Assembly (NCBI GenBank): GCA_903847605.1 | Contig: CAINED010000078.1 | Span: 1-64,000 of the forward strand | Origin: an uncultured Hyphomicrobiales bacterium | Lineage (GTDB): Bacteria; Pseudomonadota; Alphaproteobacteria; Rhizobiales; Beijerinckiaceae | Direction: 5' to 3' | Length of the DNA stretch: 64,000 nucleotides | In this document: positions 1-9,133 of the stretch, one piece after another | How positions within the stretch are numbered: position 1 is the stretch's first letter | Layout of the letters: the number at the start of each line of letters is the position of its first letter | Notes under the pieces: model-generated | Told to the model about the DNA's origin: nothing | Seen by the model: only the letters and a program-made list of their open reading frames with translations | Databases searched by the model: none | Program-made: the position numbers and the translations under genes

Positions 1-108
1 GCCGACGTGTTCGATTACATCGAGAGATTCTACAACACGGTCCGCCGGCACTCGACGATCGGCTATCTCAGCCCGGTTGAGTTCGAACGGAAGGTAGGAT
101 TAGCTTAA
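1..108 (+). mobile_element. IS3-family transposase OrfB, 3' end only
   Basis: Frame 1 is open from the window edge to a TAA at 106-108 and encodes about 35 residues with the pattern FYNTVRRHSTIGYLSP. This is the very C-terminal part of the integrase (rve) core of IS3-family transposases, just after the catalytic glutamate region. The 5' part lies outside the window, so it cannot be said whether the element is intact. Family knowledge: OrfB is normally made as an OrfAB fusion by -1 frameshifting. The family assignment is firm; the exact IS name is not attempted. Confidence 0.85.
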
Positions 109-139
109 CTGCCCGTCCACGAAACCGGCAGCAGGCCAA
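109..139 (+). repeat. Probable right end of the IS3-family element
   Basis: Directly after the transposase stop the sequence CCCGTCCACGAAACCGG is followed by GCAGGCCA. This resembles the terminal inverted repeats of several IS3-family elements. The left copy is outside the window, so the repeat cannot be paired and the exact boundary is an inference. Confidence 0.4.
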
Positions 140-267
140 ACAGTGCTTTGAAGTGCTTTGAGCATCTATTGTTGGACTGCTTTCGCATTACATTTGCGAA
201 ATCTTCGCGGCGGCGCTTTCAATTGTATTTGGCTTGGAACGAGTCAGGTCGCATCAAATGTGGCGCT

Positions 268-316
268 GCCCCTCATCCGCCCTTCGGGCACCTTGTCCCC
301 GCACGCGGGGAGAAGG
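268..316. repeat. Rhizobial-type intergenic palindromic element
   Basis: Starts CCCCTCATCCGCCCTTCGGG and ends CGGGGAGAAGGG. It contains two nested hairpins, GCCC-TTC-GGGC and CCCCGC-ACG-CGGGG. This kind of REP-like element is common between genes in Rhizobiales. It lies just downstream of the 3' end of the minus-strand methyltransferase gene and could act as a transcript end or stabiliser there. Confidence 0.6.
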
Positions 317-327
317 GAAGTATGAGC

Positions 328-930
328 CTAGTTCTTTCTGAAAACCACACTCAGATTATTGGCGGGCATTGGCACAGTTTCCGCCGGGCCAAAACCATGG
401 CTCGCCGCCAACTCTGCGACATCCTCGACGTAGCGCAGTCCCCATTCCGCGTTGCGGCTTTTCAGACTCTGATCGAAGGATTCATTGCTCAACGCCGTTT
501 CGACGCCTTGTTGACGGTAAGGGCCGTAGAGATAGAGCGGCGCGCCCTTGGGGAGCATTTCGCCGGCGTGTTTCAAAAGGCCTTGAGTCGCCGCCCAGGG
601 CGAAATGTGGATCATGTTGATGCACAGGATGGCATCGGCTTTCGCAACCGGCCAGTTCGGGGCGGCAGCGTCGAAGAGTAACGGCGGGCGGATGTTCTGC
701 AGGCCCTCATGCTCTGCCCACGCAGCGATGCTCTCGACAGCCTTGGGATCGGGATCGGTCGGCTGAAATGATAGATCGGGCAAATGCCGAGCGAAGTGCA
801 CGATATGCTCGCCGGAGCCGCTGGCGATTTCGAGCACCACCCCCGACTTCGGCAAGATGCGCCTGAGTATTTCGAGGATGGGATCGCGATTGCGTTCGGT
901 CGCCGTGTAATAGAGCCGCTTGTCGGTCAT
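328..930 (-). CDS. DUF938-family SAM-dependent methyltransferase
   Basis: A 200-residue protein with a class I SAM-binding motif, VLEIASGSGEH at residues 32-42, then an acidic turn around PTDPDP and the conserved stretches CINMIHISPW and LYLYGPYR. This set matches the DUF938 family, cytosolic proteins assigned to methyltransferases by fold but without a known substrate. Length is normal for the family. It stands alone, between an IS remnant and a divergent hydrolase gene at 1000. Function beyond methyltransferase is unknown. Confidence 0.8.
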   Translation of the reverse strand: MTDKRLYYTATERNRDPILEILRRILPKSGVVLEIASGSGEHIVHFARHLPDLSFQPTDPDPKAVESIAAWAEHEGLQNIRPPLLFDAAAPNWPVAKADAILCINMIHISPWAATQGLLKHAGEMLPKGAPLYLYGPYRQQGVETALSNESFDQSLKSRNAEWGLRYVEDVAELAASHGFGPAETVPMPANNLSVVFRKN

Positions 931-999
931 CAGGGACTCGCCTCCTTGCCGCGCCGGGGCTTATGGTGTCGGCGTACCAACTAGGTTGCCGCCAAGACG

Positions 1000-1680
1000 A
1001 TGTCCACCACGCCCCCCAATCCCTACGGCTTTCCCCAATATGTCATCGACCGCGTCATGGCCAAGCGCGGGCGGCTGACCGTCTTCGACCGGTTCGAACC
1101 GGCGCGCACGGCGTTGCTGGTCATCGACATGCAGAATTTCTACGTCGGCGAGATTGCTTCGGTCGTGAACATCATTCCCAATATCAACGCCATCGCGGAG
1201 CGTCTTCGTTCGCTCGGCGGTCTTGTCGTCTGGGTCGGCATGAGTGCAGGCGAAGATGGGACGAGCCGCTGGAGCATCTATCACGATCATTTCTTCACGC
1301 GGGAAAAAGGCGCCAATCACCGCGACCAGCTTTCGCCCGGACATAAGGGCCACGAATTCCATTCCGCGCTCGACATCCGCGGCAGCGACAACATCGTCTA
1401 CAAGAGCCGCTTCAGCCCATTCATCGCGGGCGCTTCCAACCTGCAGGACGTGCTGAATGCGCGCGGTATCGACAGCCTCATCGTGACGGGCACGGCTACT
1501 AACATGTGCTGCGAAAGCGCCGCGCGCGACGCCATGATGCTCGACTACAAAGTCATCATGGTGTCCGACGCCAACGGCGCCCGTTACAACGAGGATCATC
1601 TGGCGGGACTCACGAGCTTCTACCAGAGTTTTGGCGATGTGCGCACGACGCGCGAAGTGCTCGATGAAGTGTTGACGTAG
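1000..1680 (+). CDS. Isochorismatase-family cysteine hydrolase
   Basis: A 226-residue cytosolic protein of the isochorismatase fold. The catalytic triad is visible: Asp43 in LLVIDMQN, Lys135 in VYKSRFSPF and Cys170 in TATNMCCES, with the cis-peptide region before the Cys conserved. Family members hydrolyse amides or vinyl ethers such as isochorismate, N-carbamoylsarcosine, maleamate and nicotinamide. Without a biosynthetic neighbour the substrate cannot be named; given the catabolic genes elsewhere in the window an amide or ureide is more likely than isochorismate. A palindromic repeat follows directly downstream. Confidence 0.85.
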   Translation: MSTTPPNPYGFPQYVIDRVMAKRGRLTVFDRFEPARTALLVIDMQNFYVGEIASVVNIIPNINAIAERLRSLGGLVVWVGMSAGEDGTSRWSIYHDHFFTREKGANHRDQLSPGHKGHEFHSALDIRGSDNIVYKSRFSPFIAGASNLQDVLNARGIDSLIVTGTATNMCCESAARDAMMLDYKVIMVSDANGARYNEDHLAGLTSFYQSFGDVRTTREVLDEVLT

Positions 1681-1694
1681 CTCGTGATGGTGTT

Positions 1695-1785
1695 GTCATC
1701 CCGGCCGAGCGCGGCGAGAGCCGGGATCGCTAAGTAAAACGTTCTTCCCGTGCGATCCCGGATCGCCTTCGGCGTCCGGGATGAC
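1695..1785. repeat. Dispersed palindrome, GTCATCCCGG family
   Basis: The outer arms GTCATCCCGG (1695-1704) and CCGGGATGAC (1776-1785) are perfect inverted repeats; inner copies of GATCCCGG add further pairing. A related element lies at 48702-48794. It sits between convergent genes (ends at 1680 and 1805), where such repeats often serve as bidirectional transcript ends. It may also be a non-autonomous mobile palindrome. Confidence 0.7.
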
Positions 1786-1804
1786 AATCTCGACATCCCA
1801 AGTT

Positions 1805-2818
1805 TCAATCCGGCTTGATCGCGGCGATAGCCTTTTCCACGATCTGCGGCGTCGCCGCATAGTATCCGCGCACCATGGTCGCGACGTCTTCGCCATTCAT
1901 CGGGCTGAGATCGATATTCGCTTTCTTGGCATGCGCCCTGAATTCCGCATCGTTCATCGTCGCCATGAAGGCTTTGCGCAGGGCTTCGACGCGATCGACA
2001 GGCGTTTCCGCAGGCGCGGCAAAGGTGCGTCCCAGCGTTTGCGTGCCGAAGACGAGATCGACGATCTGGCGCTGTTCCTCGGTCTTCACGTATTTGTCGA
2101 TATGCGTGACATCGCCGAGTTCGGGCAGCGGTTTGGCGGACAGCTGCAGCATGATCTTCATCTGACCGCTGTCGAGCACGTCCTTCCAGAATGAAGTCAA
2201 CGTGGAAACAGGCAGGCCGCAAATGCCCTGCACTTCGCCGTTCTGCACGGCCAGCTTCACGCTGGCCGAACCCTTGTAGCCATAAACGATGTTGAGCTTC
2301 GTGCCGAAGAGGCGGTTGAGCGCACGGCCGGACTGGCCGATCGGCCCCGTTGCGCCTACGGCGCCCAATCGAATCTCGCGCGAAAAAACATCGTCGAAGC
2401 TTTTCAATCCCGCCGTTGTCGCAAAGGCGCAGGCGGCCGCGCTCTGCTCCATATTGCCGATCCAGTGAAATTTTGCGGCCTCATAGCGCGCGGCCGTGTT
2501 GCCGAAGAGGCGTTCGACGATGACGTTCTGCGAGAACGTGCCAAGCACCGTGCCGTCTTTCGGCGCGATGTTGTAGAGCCAGTTCGTGCCGGTGACGCCG
2601 CTCGCGCCGGGCATGTTCTGCACGATCACACGGGGATTGCCGGGAATATGTTTTCCGAAATAGGGCATCAGCGCACGCGCGTAGATGTCGAAGCCTGTGC
2701 CGGGTTCATGGCCGACGAGCAACGTCAGCGTCTTGTCCTTGTAGAATTCGGCGGGCGATTGCGCGTGTGCCGGCAAGGCAGCCGCCGCCACGATGATGGC
2801 CATTGTGAATTTGCGCAT
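1805..2818 (-). CDS. Tripartite tricarboxylate transporter (TctC/Bug) periplasmic binding protein
   Basis: A 337-residue protein with a Sec signal peptide ending at AHAQ (about residues 1-20). Typical TctC/Bug features follow: KTLTLLVGHEPGTGFD near the mature N-terminus, VIVQNMPGASG, and IRLGAVGATGPIG. These proteins bind carboxylates or other small acids and hand them to TctAB membrane proteins. No tctA or tctB is nearby, which is usual for the large Bug family. The dehydrogenase upstream at 2852-3841 is co-oriented (33-base gap), so the pair may be co-transcribed and act on a 2-hydroxy acid. Confidence 0.85.
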   Translation of the reverse strand: MRKFTMAIIVAAAALPAHAQSPAEFYKDKTLTLLVGHEPGTGFDIYARALMPYFGKHIPGNPRVIVQNMPGASGVTGTNWLYNIAPKDGTVLGTFSQNVIVERLFGNTAARYEAAKFHWIGNMEQSAAACAFATTAGLKSFDDVFSREIRLGAVGATGPIGQSGRALNRLFGTKLNIVYGYKGSASVKLAVQNGEVQGICGLPVSTLTSFWKDVLDSGQMKIMLQLSAKPLPELGDVTHIDKYVKTEEQRQIVDLVFGTQTLGRTFAAPAETPVDRVEALRKAFMATMNDAEFRAHAKKANIDLSPMNGEDVATMVRGYYAATPQIVEKAIAAIKPD

Positions 2819-2851
2819 GATGCCCTCCCTGCGTGCAGCCGTCGCTATATT

Positions 2852-3841
2852 TCAGACCTTCGCGGCCTGTCTTTCCTGCAATTCCGGAACCGGCGTGACC
2901 GGCGGCTTGCCGGCCGCGCAGGCCTCGATGTTATCGCGAATGAGTTCGAACTTGCGAATGGCCGTCTCGGGCGACTGTCCCGCGATATGAGGGGAGAGCA
3001 GCAGGTTCGGCGCGTCGAACACCCATGCGGGAACGTCCGGCTCGCCTTCAAGCACATCGACTCCCGCGCCTGCGATCTCGCCTGCATTCAAGGCATCGAC
3101 AAGCGCGCGCGTATCGACGACGGAACCGCGCGATACGTTGATGAGATAACCCTGCGGGCCCAGCGCTTTCAGGACATCGGCATTGACGATGTGAAAGGTC
3201 GCCTTGCCACCGGGGCAGGCGATGAAGAGATAGTCGCACCATGCCGCCATATCCGCGAGCTCCTGGAAATAGCGCCAGTGCGGATGACGCGGCTTGCGGT
3301 TGTGATAGCCGATTTCCATGTCGAAGGCGGCGACGCGCCTGGCGAGTTCGAGGCCGATGCTGCCGAGGCCGAGAATGCCGAGTTTCTTGCGGAAGATGAC
3401 GGGGCGCGGATCGGCCGCGTGCCAGATCCCCTGACGGGCCTGGCTGTTGCCGACAACGATGCGGCGCGTCATCGCCAGCATGAGCGCAAGACCATGTTCG
3501 GCGACGCAGAAGGAGTTGTTGCCTGCGCCGTGACTCACATGGATGTCGCGCGCGAAGGCAGCGTCGAGATCGACGCTTTCATAACCGACGGCGAAGGCGT
3601 GGATAACTTTCACGTTCGGCAAGAGCGCGATTTCATTCGCCTTGAGGCCGACAAGGCCGGTCGTCACGACGGCGTCGATCTCGCTGCCGCGGTCGCGCAG
3701 GAAATCGAGACGTTCCTTCTCGTCGAATATCTTGTGCGTCGTGTAGGATGCATCGAGCGAGCGCTCGACATAGGGGTCCATCTCGCGCGTCAGCAATACG
3801 CGAATGTCCTTGCGATTTCGATTCTCAAAATCCTCCCGCAT
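2852..3841 (-). CDS. D-isomer-specific 2-hydroxyacid dehydrogenase
   Basis: The protein has 329 residues from the ATG at 3841, which has AAGGA 8 bases upstream; the frame stays open further upstream but there overlaps the neighbouring lyase gene. The NAD-binding motif LGLGSIGLELA and the catalytic set Arg in INVSRGSVVD, Glu in VLEGEPD and His in LLSPHIAGQ are all present. It should interconvert 2-keto acids and D-2-hydroxy acids in the cytosol with NAD(P)H. It lies 11 bases downstream of the MetC-type lyase gene and 33 bases upstream of a TctC-type binding protein gene, so a three-gene unit is likely. Confidence 0.87.
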   Translation of the reverse strand: MREDFENRNRKDIRVLLTREMDPYVERSLDASYTTHKIFDEKERLDFLRDRGSEIDAVVTTGLVGLKANEIALLPNVKVIHAFAVGYESVDLDAAFARDIHVSHGAGNNSFCVAEHGLALMLAMTRRIVVGNSQARQGIWHAADPRPVIFRKKLGILGLGSIGLELARRVAAFDMEIGYHNRKPRHPHWRYFQELADMAAWCDYLFIACPGGKATFHIVNADVLKALGPQGYLINVSRGSVVDTRALVDALNAGEIAGAGVDVLEGEPDVPAWVFDAPNLLLSPHIAGQSPETAIRKFELIRDNIEACAAGKPPVTPVPELQERQAAKV

Positions 3842-3852
3842 TTTCTTATTCC

Positions 3853-5043
3853 TTATTTCATGGCGTTTTTCAGCGCCGCAAAGCCTCGATCCAGATCGGC
3901 CTTGAGATCGTCGATATGTTCGAGGCCGATCTGAAGCCGCAAGGCGGGGCCGCCGGGATTCCATTGCGTTGCCGTGCGATAGGGTTTGCAATCGAAGGGG
4001 ATAATCAGGCTTTCATAGCCGCCCCAGCTATAGCCCATGGCAAAGAGTTCGAGCGCGTCGAGCAGCGCATCGACGGCGCTGTCGGGAGCGGGATGAAGGA
4101 TAATAGAAAAGAGCCCTGATGATCCCGAGAAATCGCGCCGCCAGATGTCATGTCCGGGATGGGAGGGCAGGGCGGGGTGCAGCACTTCCTTCACTTCGGG
4201 CCGGGTTGCGAGCCAGCGCGCCATTTCGAGGCCCTGACGTTCCGCTTCGCGCAGGCGCAATTCCATCGTGCGCAATCCGCGCAAGGCGAGGAAAACATCT
4301 TCCGGGCCCGGCGTCATCGCGAAGAGGTCGTAAACACGGCGCAGTTTCGGCAACCATTGCGGCGTGGCGGACACGAGACCGAGCAGGATATCGGAATGGC
4401 CGGACAGATATTTGGTGCCGGCCTCGATCGCGAGGTCGACGCCGCGCTCGTGCGGGGGGAAGAAGATCGGCGTTGCCCATGTATTGTCCATGATGACGCA
4501 AATCTGTTGCTCATGCGCGACTTGCGCGATGGCCGGCACGTCGTTCATCTCGAAACTTTGCGAGCCCGGCGCTTCCAGCACGATCGCCGTTGTGTTCGGT
4601 CGAAACAGGTTTGCGACGGAGGCGCCCGCATAGGGATCGAAATAGCTGGTTTCGACGCCCATAGGTTTCAGAAAACCTTCGCAGAAGTTGCGGGTGGGCC
4701 GATAGGCGGAGTCGGTCACGAGAATATGATCGCCTGCTTTCACCGCGGCCATCAGCGCCAAGGTGATCGCTGCGAGGCCCGAAGGGGCGATGACGGTGCC
4801 GGCTGCGCCTGACAATTCGCTCCACGCATTCTCGAGCGCCTCGGTCGACGGCGTGCCCTTGGTGCCGTAAACGAAACGCATCGTGCCTTTGCGAATGGCG
4901 GCGGCATCGGGATAGATCACCGTAGAACCCCGGTAGGCCGGCATGTTCACAAAGCCGAACTGTTCTTCGGGATTTCGCCCGGCATGAGCCAGAAGCGTGC
5001 GCGTCTTGAGCTTTTGGCGCGTTTCCTTGCTGATTTTCGTCAT
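3853..5043 (-). CDS. metC: Cystathionine beta-lyase / Cys-Met metabolism PLP enzyme
   Basis: The protein has 396 residues from ATG 5043; an upstream in-frame ATG exists, but the family N-terminus (KTRTLLAHAGR) begins shortly after this one. Cys/Met-metabolism PLP features: YGTKGTPSTEALENAW, the PLP-contact APSGLAAITLA, VIMDNTWATP, and the Schiff-base lysine in GTKYLSGHSD. The GHSD motif after the lysine and YSWGGYESL near the C-terminus favour cystathionine beta-lyase, which splits cystathionine to homocysteine, pyruvate and ammonia. It is divergent from aapJ. Some homologues are broad C-S lyases, so metC is probable rather than certain. Confidence 0.82.
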   Translation of the reverse strand: MTKISKETRQKLKTRTLLAHAGRNPEEQFGFVNMPAYRGSTVIYPDAAAIRKGTMRFVYGTKGTPSTEALENAWSELSGAAGTVIAPSGLAAITLALMAAVKAGDHILVTDSAYRPTRNFCEGFLKPMGVETSYFDPYAGASVANLFRPNTTAIVLEAPGSQSFEMNDVPAIAQVAHEQQICVIMDNTWATPIFFPPHERGVDLAIEAGTKYLSGHSDILLGLVSATPQWLPKLRRVYDLFAMTPGPEDVFLALRGLRTMELRLREAERQGLEMARWLATRPEVKEVLHPALPSHPGHDIWRRDFSGSSGLFSIILHPAPDSAVDALLDALELFAMGYSWGGYESLIIPFDCKPYRTATQWNPGGPALRLQIGLEHIDDLKADLDRGFAALKNAMK

Positions 5044-5153
5044 GGAATCTTTGAATTTCCGTGGTCTGGCGAGAAATTCAGGTTGGGCAAGGCAGCGGGT
5101 GAGGTCAAGCATGCATTCGATGGAAAAAGGCGCGAATTTTGCTTCAACAAGCC

Positions 5154-5182
5154 TTGACCGGGAGGTGAAAACTCACTGGAAT
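5154..5182 (+). promoter_or_regulatory. Candidate sigma70-type promoter of aapJ
   Basis: In the 214-base divergent gap between metC and aapJ, TTGACC (5154-5159) is followed after 17 bases by TGGAAT (5177-5182), which matches four of six positions of the -10 consensus. It is the best box pair I saw facing aapJ and would give a leader of about 70 bases. Computed by eye only. Confidence 0.35.
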
Positions 5183-5257
5183 GACATAAAATTCAATCAG
5201 GGGCCGACAACGCGTCCACTTCGGATGCGCGTCGGAGACATTCGAAGGGAGTTCGTC

Positions 5258-6301
5258 ATGAAAAAATCTGTTGGCTACGTATTCGCGGCGGGGATGGCCG
5301 CCGTCATTGGATCCGCCGCGCCGGCGCTCGCGCAGACTCAACCAGCGAAATCGCCGACGCTCGAGAAGACTCTCAAGGCGGGCGCGCTTTCCTGCGGCGT
5401 GAATCCCGGCCTCGCAGGCTTCGGCATGCCCGACGACAAGGGTGTATGGGCGGGTCTCGATGTCGATCTTTGCCGCGCCGTGGCGGCCGCGATCTTCAAC
5501 GATCCGAACAAGGTCAAGTTCATCCCGATGACCGCGAAGGATCGCTTCTCGGCGCTGCAGACCGGCGAAATCGATGTGCTCGCTCGCAACGGCACATGGA
5601 CGATGCAGCGCGAAGCGGAACTGGGCCTCCTGTTCCCGGTGACGAATTACTACGATGGTCAGGGTTTCATGGTGCGCCGCAAGCTCAACATCACATCGGC
5701 GCTCGAACTTTCACAAGCCTCTGTCTGCGTACAGCAGGGCACGACGACCGAACTCAACCTCGCGGACTTCTTCCGCGCCAACAACATGAAATACGAGGTT
5801 ATCGCCTTCGCGACATCGAACGAGGCGGTGAAAGCCTATGACTCCGGCCGTTGCGACGCCTACACCACCGACGCGTCAGGCCTCTATGCCGAGCGCGTGA
5901 AGCTCACCAATGCTGCGGAACACGTCGTTCTGCCCGAGATCATTTCGAAGGAGCCGCTCGGACCCGCAGTCCGCCAGGGTGACGATGTCTGGTTCAACAT
6001 CGTGAAGTGGGCGCATTTCGCGATGGTCAATGCAGAGGAACTCGGGGTCACCAGGGCGAATGTCGACGAGCAGTTGAAATCGACGAAGCCGGAAGTGCGC
6101 CGCCTGCTCGGCGTCGAGAACAAGTATGGCGAATTCCTGGGCATTCCGAACGACTGGGCCTATCGAATCGTCAAGCACGTCGGAAATTACGGCGAATCAT
6201 TCGACCGCAACCTCGGCGCTGGCTCGCGTCTGCGTATCGAGCGTGGCGTCAACCGGCTCTGGACCAAGGGCGGCATCATGTATGCGGCGCCGGTGCGTTG
6301 A
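5258..6301 (+). CDS. aapJ: General L-amino acid ABC transporter, periplasmic binding protein
   Basis: The start at 5258 is chosen because AAGGGAG lies 6 bases upstream and the protein then begins with a clean Sec signal peptide (MKKSVGYVFAAG to ALAQ, about 25 residues). The 347-residue product contains LKAGALSCGVNPGLAGF, FIPMTAKDRFSALQTGEIDVL and DAYTTDASGLYA, typical of the AapJ/BztA branch of family 3 solute-binding proteins. It captures a broad range of L-amino acids for the AapQMP channel. It is the first gene of aapJQMP; the permease gene follows after 93 bases. Confidence 0.93.
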   Translation: MKKSVGYVFAAGMAAVIGSAAPALAQTQPAKSPTLEKTLKAGALSCGVNPGLAGFGMPDDKGVWAGLDVDLCRAVAAAIFNDPNKVKFIPMTAKDRFSALQTGEIDVLARNGTWTMQREAELGLLFPVTNYYDGQGFMVRRKLNITSALELSQASVCVQQGTTTELNLADFFRANNMKYEVIAFATSNEAVKAYDSGRCDAYTTDASGLYAERVKLTNAAEHVVLPEIISKEPLGPAVRQGDDVWFNIVKWAHFAMVNAEELGVTRANVDEQLKSTKPEVRRLLGVENKYGEFLGIPNDWAYRIVKHVGNYGESFDRNLGAGSRLRIERGVNRLWTKGGIMYAAPVR

Positions 6302-6394
6302 CGGGCCGGGCGGCAGAGAGATGACCGCCACGGGCGGCATTCACTTTGACGATTGCGCAGGGCATCGGCGCGTTCTGCAACAGTGGGTGCGCCC

Positions 6395-7813
6395 ATGAGC
6401 GTCATTGGCGATAGCGGCCGTCCGCCGCCGCCTTCGCGTCGCAAGGTCGACGTGAAGGCGTTGTCCATCCAGTTCGGCCTGTCGTTGCTGCTGGTATGGC
6501 TGGCATGGGAAGCGGTCGGCAATGTCGCCGAGAACATGCGCGCCCGCAATATTCCCACGAGCTTCAACTTCCTTGGGGCGACGGCCGGTTTCGACATCAA
6601 CCAGTCGCTGATCAGTTATTCGGCGACATCGACCTATGGCCGCGCTTTCTTCGTCGGCCTTTTGAACACATTGGCGGTCGCAGCCATCGGCATTGTCTTC
6701 GCGACGATCATCGGCTTTATTGTCGGCATCGCGCGGCTGTCACAGAACTGGCTCGCCGCGAAACTCGCGACTATCTATGTCGAGGTTATTCGCAACACGC
6801 CGCTGCTGCTGCAATTGTTCTTCTGGTATACGGCTGTCCTCGCGCCGCTGCCGGGGCCGCGACAAACGCTGTCGCTCCCCGGGCTGAGCTGGCGCATGCC
6901 CGAGGTTGGAGCGCTGATGGCGGCGGCCGTCGCCGGCAGTTTCGGCTTTCTGCTGTTCGCTTTCGTACGCCGCCAGCTGCGGCGCACCAACCTTTCGATA
7001 CCCGCCTATGCCGCCGCCGCCGTATGCACGGTCGCTGCGTTGCTGTTTGCAACGCTGGGGCCCAAAGTTGTTGGTCTCGGCGTTTCCTCGGGATTCTTCG
7101 ACCTTTATACAGGGGCTTATGTTTTCCTGAACAATCGCGGCCTGTTCGTGCCCGCGCCCGTTCTCGGCGATGTCGGTTTCCGGCTTTTGATCGTGATCGG
7201 CGCAAGCCTGTTGGGGGCGATGGCATTCGCCTATTGGGCGAAAGCGGCGCGCGAGGAGCGCGGCCTCATCTTCCCTGTTGGCTGGATATCGACGGCCATC
7301 GTCGTTCTGCCCGCGCTGGTCGTTCTCTGGCTGGGAAGCCGGTCGCTGGCTCTGGACTATCCGCAACTGCGCGGCTTCAATTTCAATGGCGGCGTGCGCA
7401 TCTATCCCGAGGCCTTCGCGCTGGTGCTCGGCCTGTCGCTCTACACGGCATCCTTCATCGCGGAGATCGTGCGCGCCGGTATCTTGTCGGTTTCCAAAGG
7501 ACAGACCGAAGCCGCTTCCGCGCTTGGTTTGCGCCGCACAGCGACACTCAAGCTTGTCGTCATTCCCCAGGCGATGCGCGTCGTCATTCCGCCGCTGACG
7601 AACCAGTATCTCAACCTCACCAAGAATTCCTCGCTCGCCGTGTTTATCGGCTTCCCGGAGCTCGTACAGGTGTTCGTCGGAACGGTGCTCAACCAGACCG
7701 GCGCGATGATCCAGATCATCTCGATCACGATGGCCGTCTATCTCGTGATTTCGCTCGCCACATCCATCGCGATGAACATGTTCAACAAGCGCATGGCGCT
7801 GGCGGAGCGCTGA
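6395..7813 (+). CDS. aapQ: General L-amino acid ABC transporter, permease
   Basis: The 472-residue product from ATG 6395 (a GTG at 6383 is an alternative) is an inner-membrane permease with about eight hydrophobic segments and a large central insertion, as in AapQ/BztB. The ABC permease signature is near the C-terminus: the EAA-like loop SKGQTEAASALGLRRTATLKLVVIPQAMRV, read here in parts as TEAASALGL and LVVIPQAMR, followed by NQYLNLTKNSSLA. Its TGA is directly followed by the ATG of aapM, indicating translational coupling. Confidence 0.92.
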   Translation: MSVIGDSGRPPPPSRRKVDVKALSIQFGLSLLLVWLAWEAVGNVAENMRARNIPTSFNFLGATAGFDINQSLISYSATSTYGRAFFVGLLNTLAVAAIGIVFATIIGFIVGIARLSQNWLAAKLATIYVEVIRNTPLLLQLFFWYTAVLAPLPGPRQTLSLPGLSWRMPEVGALMAAAVAGSFGFLLFAFVRRQLRRTNLSIPAYAAAAVCTVAALLFATLGPKVVGLGVSSGFFDLYTGAYVFLNNRGLFVPAPVLGDVGFRLLIVIGASLLGAMAFAYWAKAAREERGLIFPVGWISTAIVVLPALVVLWLGSRSLALDYPQLRGFNFNGGVRIYPEAFALVLGLSLYTASFIAEIVRAGILSVSKGQTEAASALGLRRTATLKLVVIPQAMRVVIPPLTNQYLNLTKNSSLAVFIGFPELVQVFVGTVLNQTGAMIQIISITMAVYLVISLATSIAMNMFNKRMALAER

Positions 7814-9133
7814 ATGAGCGACGCGATCCGCACCTCAACTCCGATCTTCGTTCGCGAAAGTATGACGGCCGACCGTGCGCCGCCGGTGTCGAATGCGGGT
7901 CCTGCGGCGTGGATCAGGGACAATCTTTTCCCGACGCCATTGTCGTCCGTCATCACGCTTCTCGCCCTGCTCTTTCTGGCATGGGCGTTACCTCCGCTCG
8001 TGCGCTGGCTCTTCATTGACGCGATCTGGAGCGCGCCGAATGGCGATCTCTGCCGCGCGCCGGGGGCAGGGGCGTGCTGGGCCTATGTGTGGCAGAAGCT
8101 CGGCTTCTTCATGTACGGCTCCTATCCGCGCGAGGAAGTCTGGCGCGTCAATCTCGTGCTTCTCTCGGGCGCTGCGCTCGTGGTGTGGATGCTGTGGCCC
8201 GATGCGCGCGGCCGCGGTGGCGCGGCGCTGGCCTTTTTCACTGTCTATCCCGTGCTGGCCTTTGGCATCCTGACGGGCTCTGCGCCCTTTCCGACGCGCT
8301 GGCTGCCAACCAGCGGCACAGGGCAATTGCTGTGGGCGTTCCTCTATGTGGTCCTGATCGCGGGTGCGGGCACGCTTTTCTACACGGGCCGTCTTACTGC
8401 GCTGGCGATGGCGATGATCGGCTTCGTCGCCTGGGCGGAGATTGGGGCGTGGTGGCCGACGCTCGGGCTCAGCCACGTCGGGACAAATCTCTGGGGCGGG
8501 ATTTTCGTCAGCCTGCTCGTGGCGACGGTCGGTATCGTCTTTTCCCTGCCGATCGGCATCGTGCTGGCGCTGGGGCGGCGTTCGCAAATGCCGATCGTGC
8601 GATTCCTCAGCGTGCTGCTGATCGAATTCGTGCGCGGCGTGCCGCTCATCACCGTGCTTGTCATGGCGAATACAATGCTGCCGCTGTTCGTGCCGCAGGA
8701 CTGGTCGCCCGACCGTTTGCTGCGTCCTTTGATCGGCGTTGCGCTGTTCTCGGCTGTTTATATGGCGGAAGTCGTGCGCGGCGGATTGCAGGCGATTCCG
8801 AAGGGGCAATATGAAGGCGCCATGGCCGTCGGCCTGTCGTGGTGGCAGATGATGCAGCTCATCGTCTTGCCGCAGGCTCTGGTGACGGTCATTCCGGGCA
8901 TCGTCAATTCCTTCATCGCGCTGTTCAAGGATACGACGCTTGTCGCCATCGTCGGCATTTTCGACTTCCTCAAGGCCGTGGAGACAGCGCGCCTCGATCC
9001 GGTCTGGGCAGGACCGAGCATATCGACGTCAGGCTATGTCTTCGCGGCATTCTTCTATTTCGTCTTCTGCTTCGGCATGTCGCGATATTCCCTGATGATG
9101 GAGCGGCGCCATGCCGCCGGCCGCAAACGATAA
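7814..9133 (+). CDS. aapM: General L-amino acid ABC transporter, permease
   Basis: A 439-residue membrane protein, partner of AapQ. The N-terminal half holds extra hydrophobic segments with a periplasmic loop ([20 protein letters not shown]), as in AapM/BztC. The C-terminal half carries the conserved [14 protein letters not shown] and the EAA loop [25 protein letters not shown], visible as [13 protein letters not shown]. AapQ and AapM form the heteromeric channel through the inner membrane. The gene starts on the base after the aapQ stop and its 3' end overlaps the most upstream start of aapP. Confidence 0.92.
   Translation: MSDAIRTSTPIFVRESMTADRAPPVSNAGPAAWIRDNLFPTPLSSVITLLALLFLAWALPPLVRWLFIDAIWSAPNGDLCRAPGAGACWAYVWQKLGFFMYGSYPREEVWRVNLVLLSGAALVVWMLWPDARGRGGAALAFFTVYPVLAFGILTGSAPFPTRWLPTSGTGQLLWAFLYVVLIAGAGTLFYTGRLTALAMAMIGFVAWAEIGAWWPTLGLSHVGTNLWGGIFVSLLVATVGIVFSLPIGIVLALGRRSQMPIVRFLSVLLIEFVRGVPLITVLVMANTMLPLFVPQDWSPDRLLRPLIGVALFSAVYMAEVVRGGLQAIPKGQYEGAMAVGLSWWQMMQLIVLPQALVTVIPGIVNSFIALFKDTTLVAIVGIFDFLKAVETARLDPVWAGPSISTSGYVFAAFFYFVFCFGMSRYSLMMERRHAAGRKR

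Noticed and set aside
2465-3934. Long + strand open frame of 489 codons
   Set aside because: Antisense to the TctC-type and 2-hydroxyacid dehydrogenase genes, which both have full sets of family motifs.
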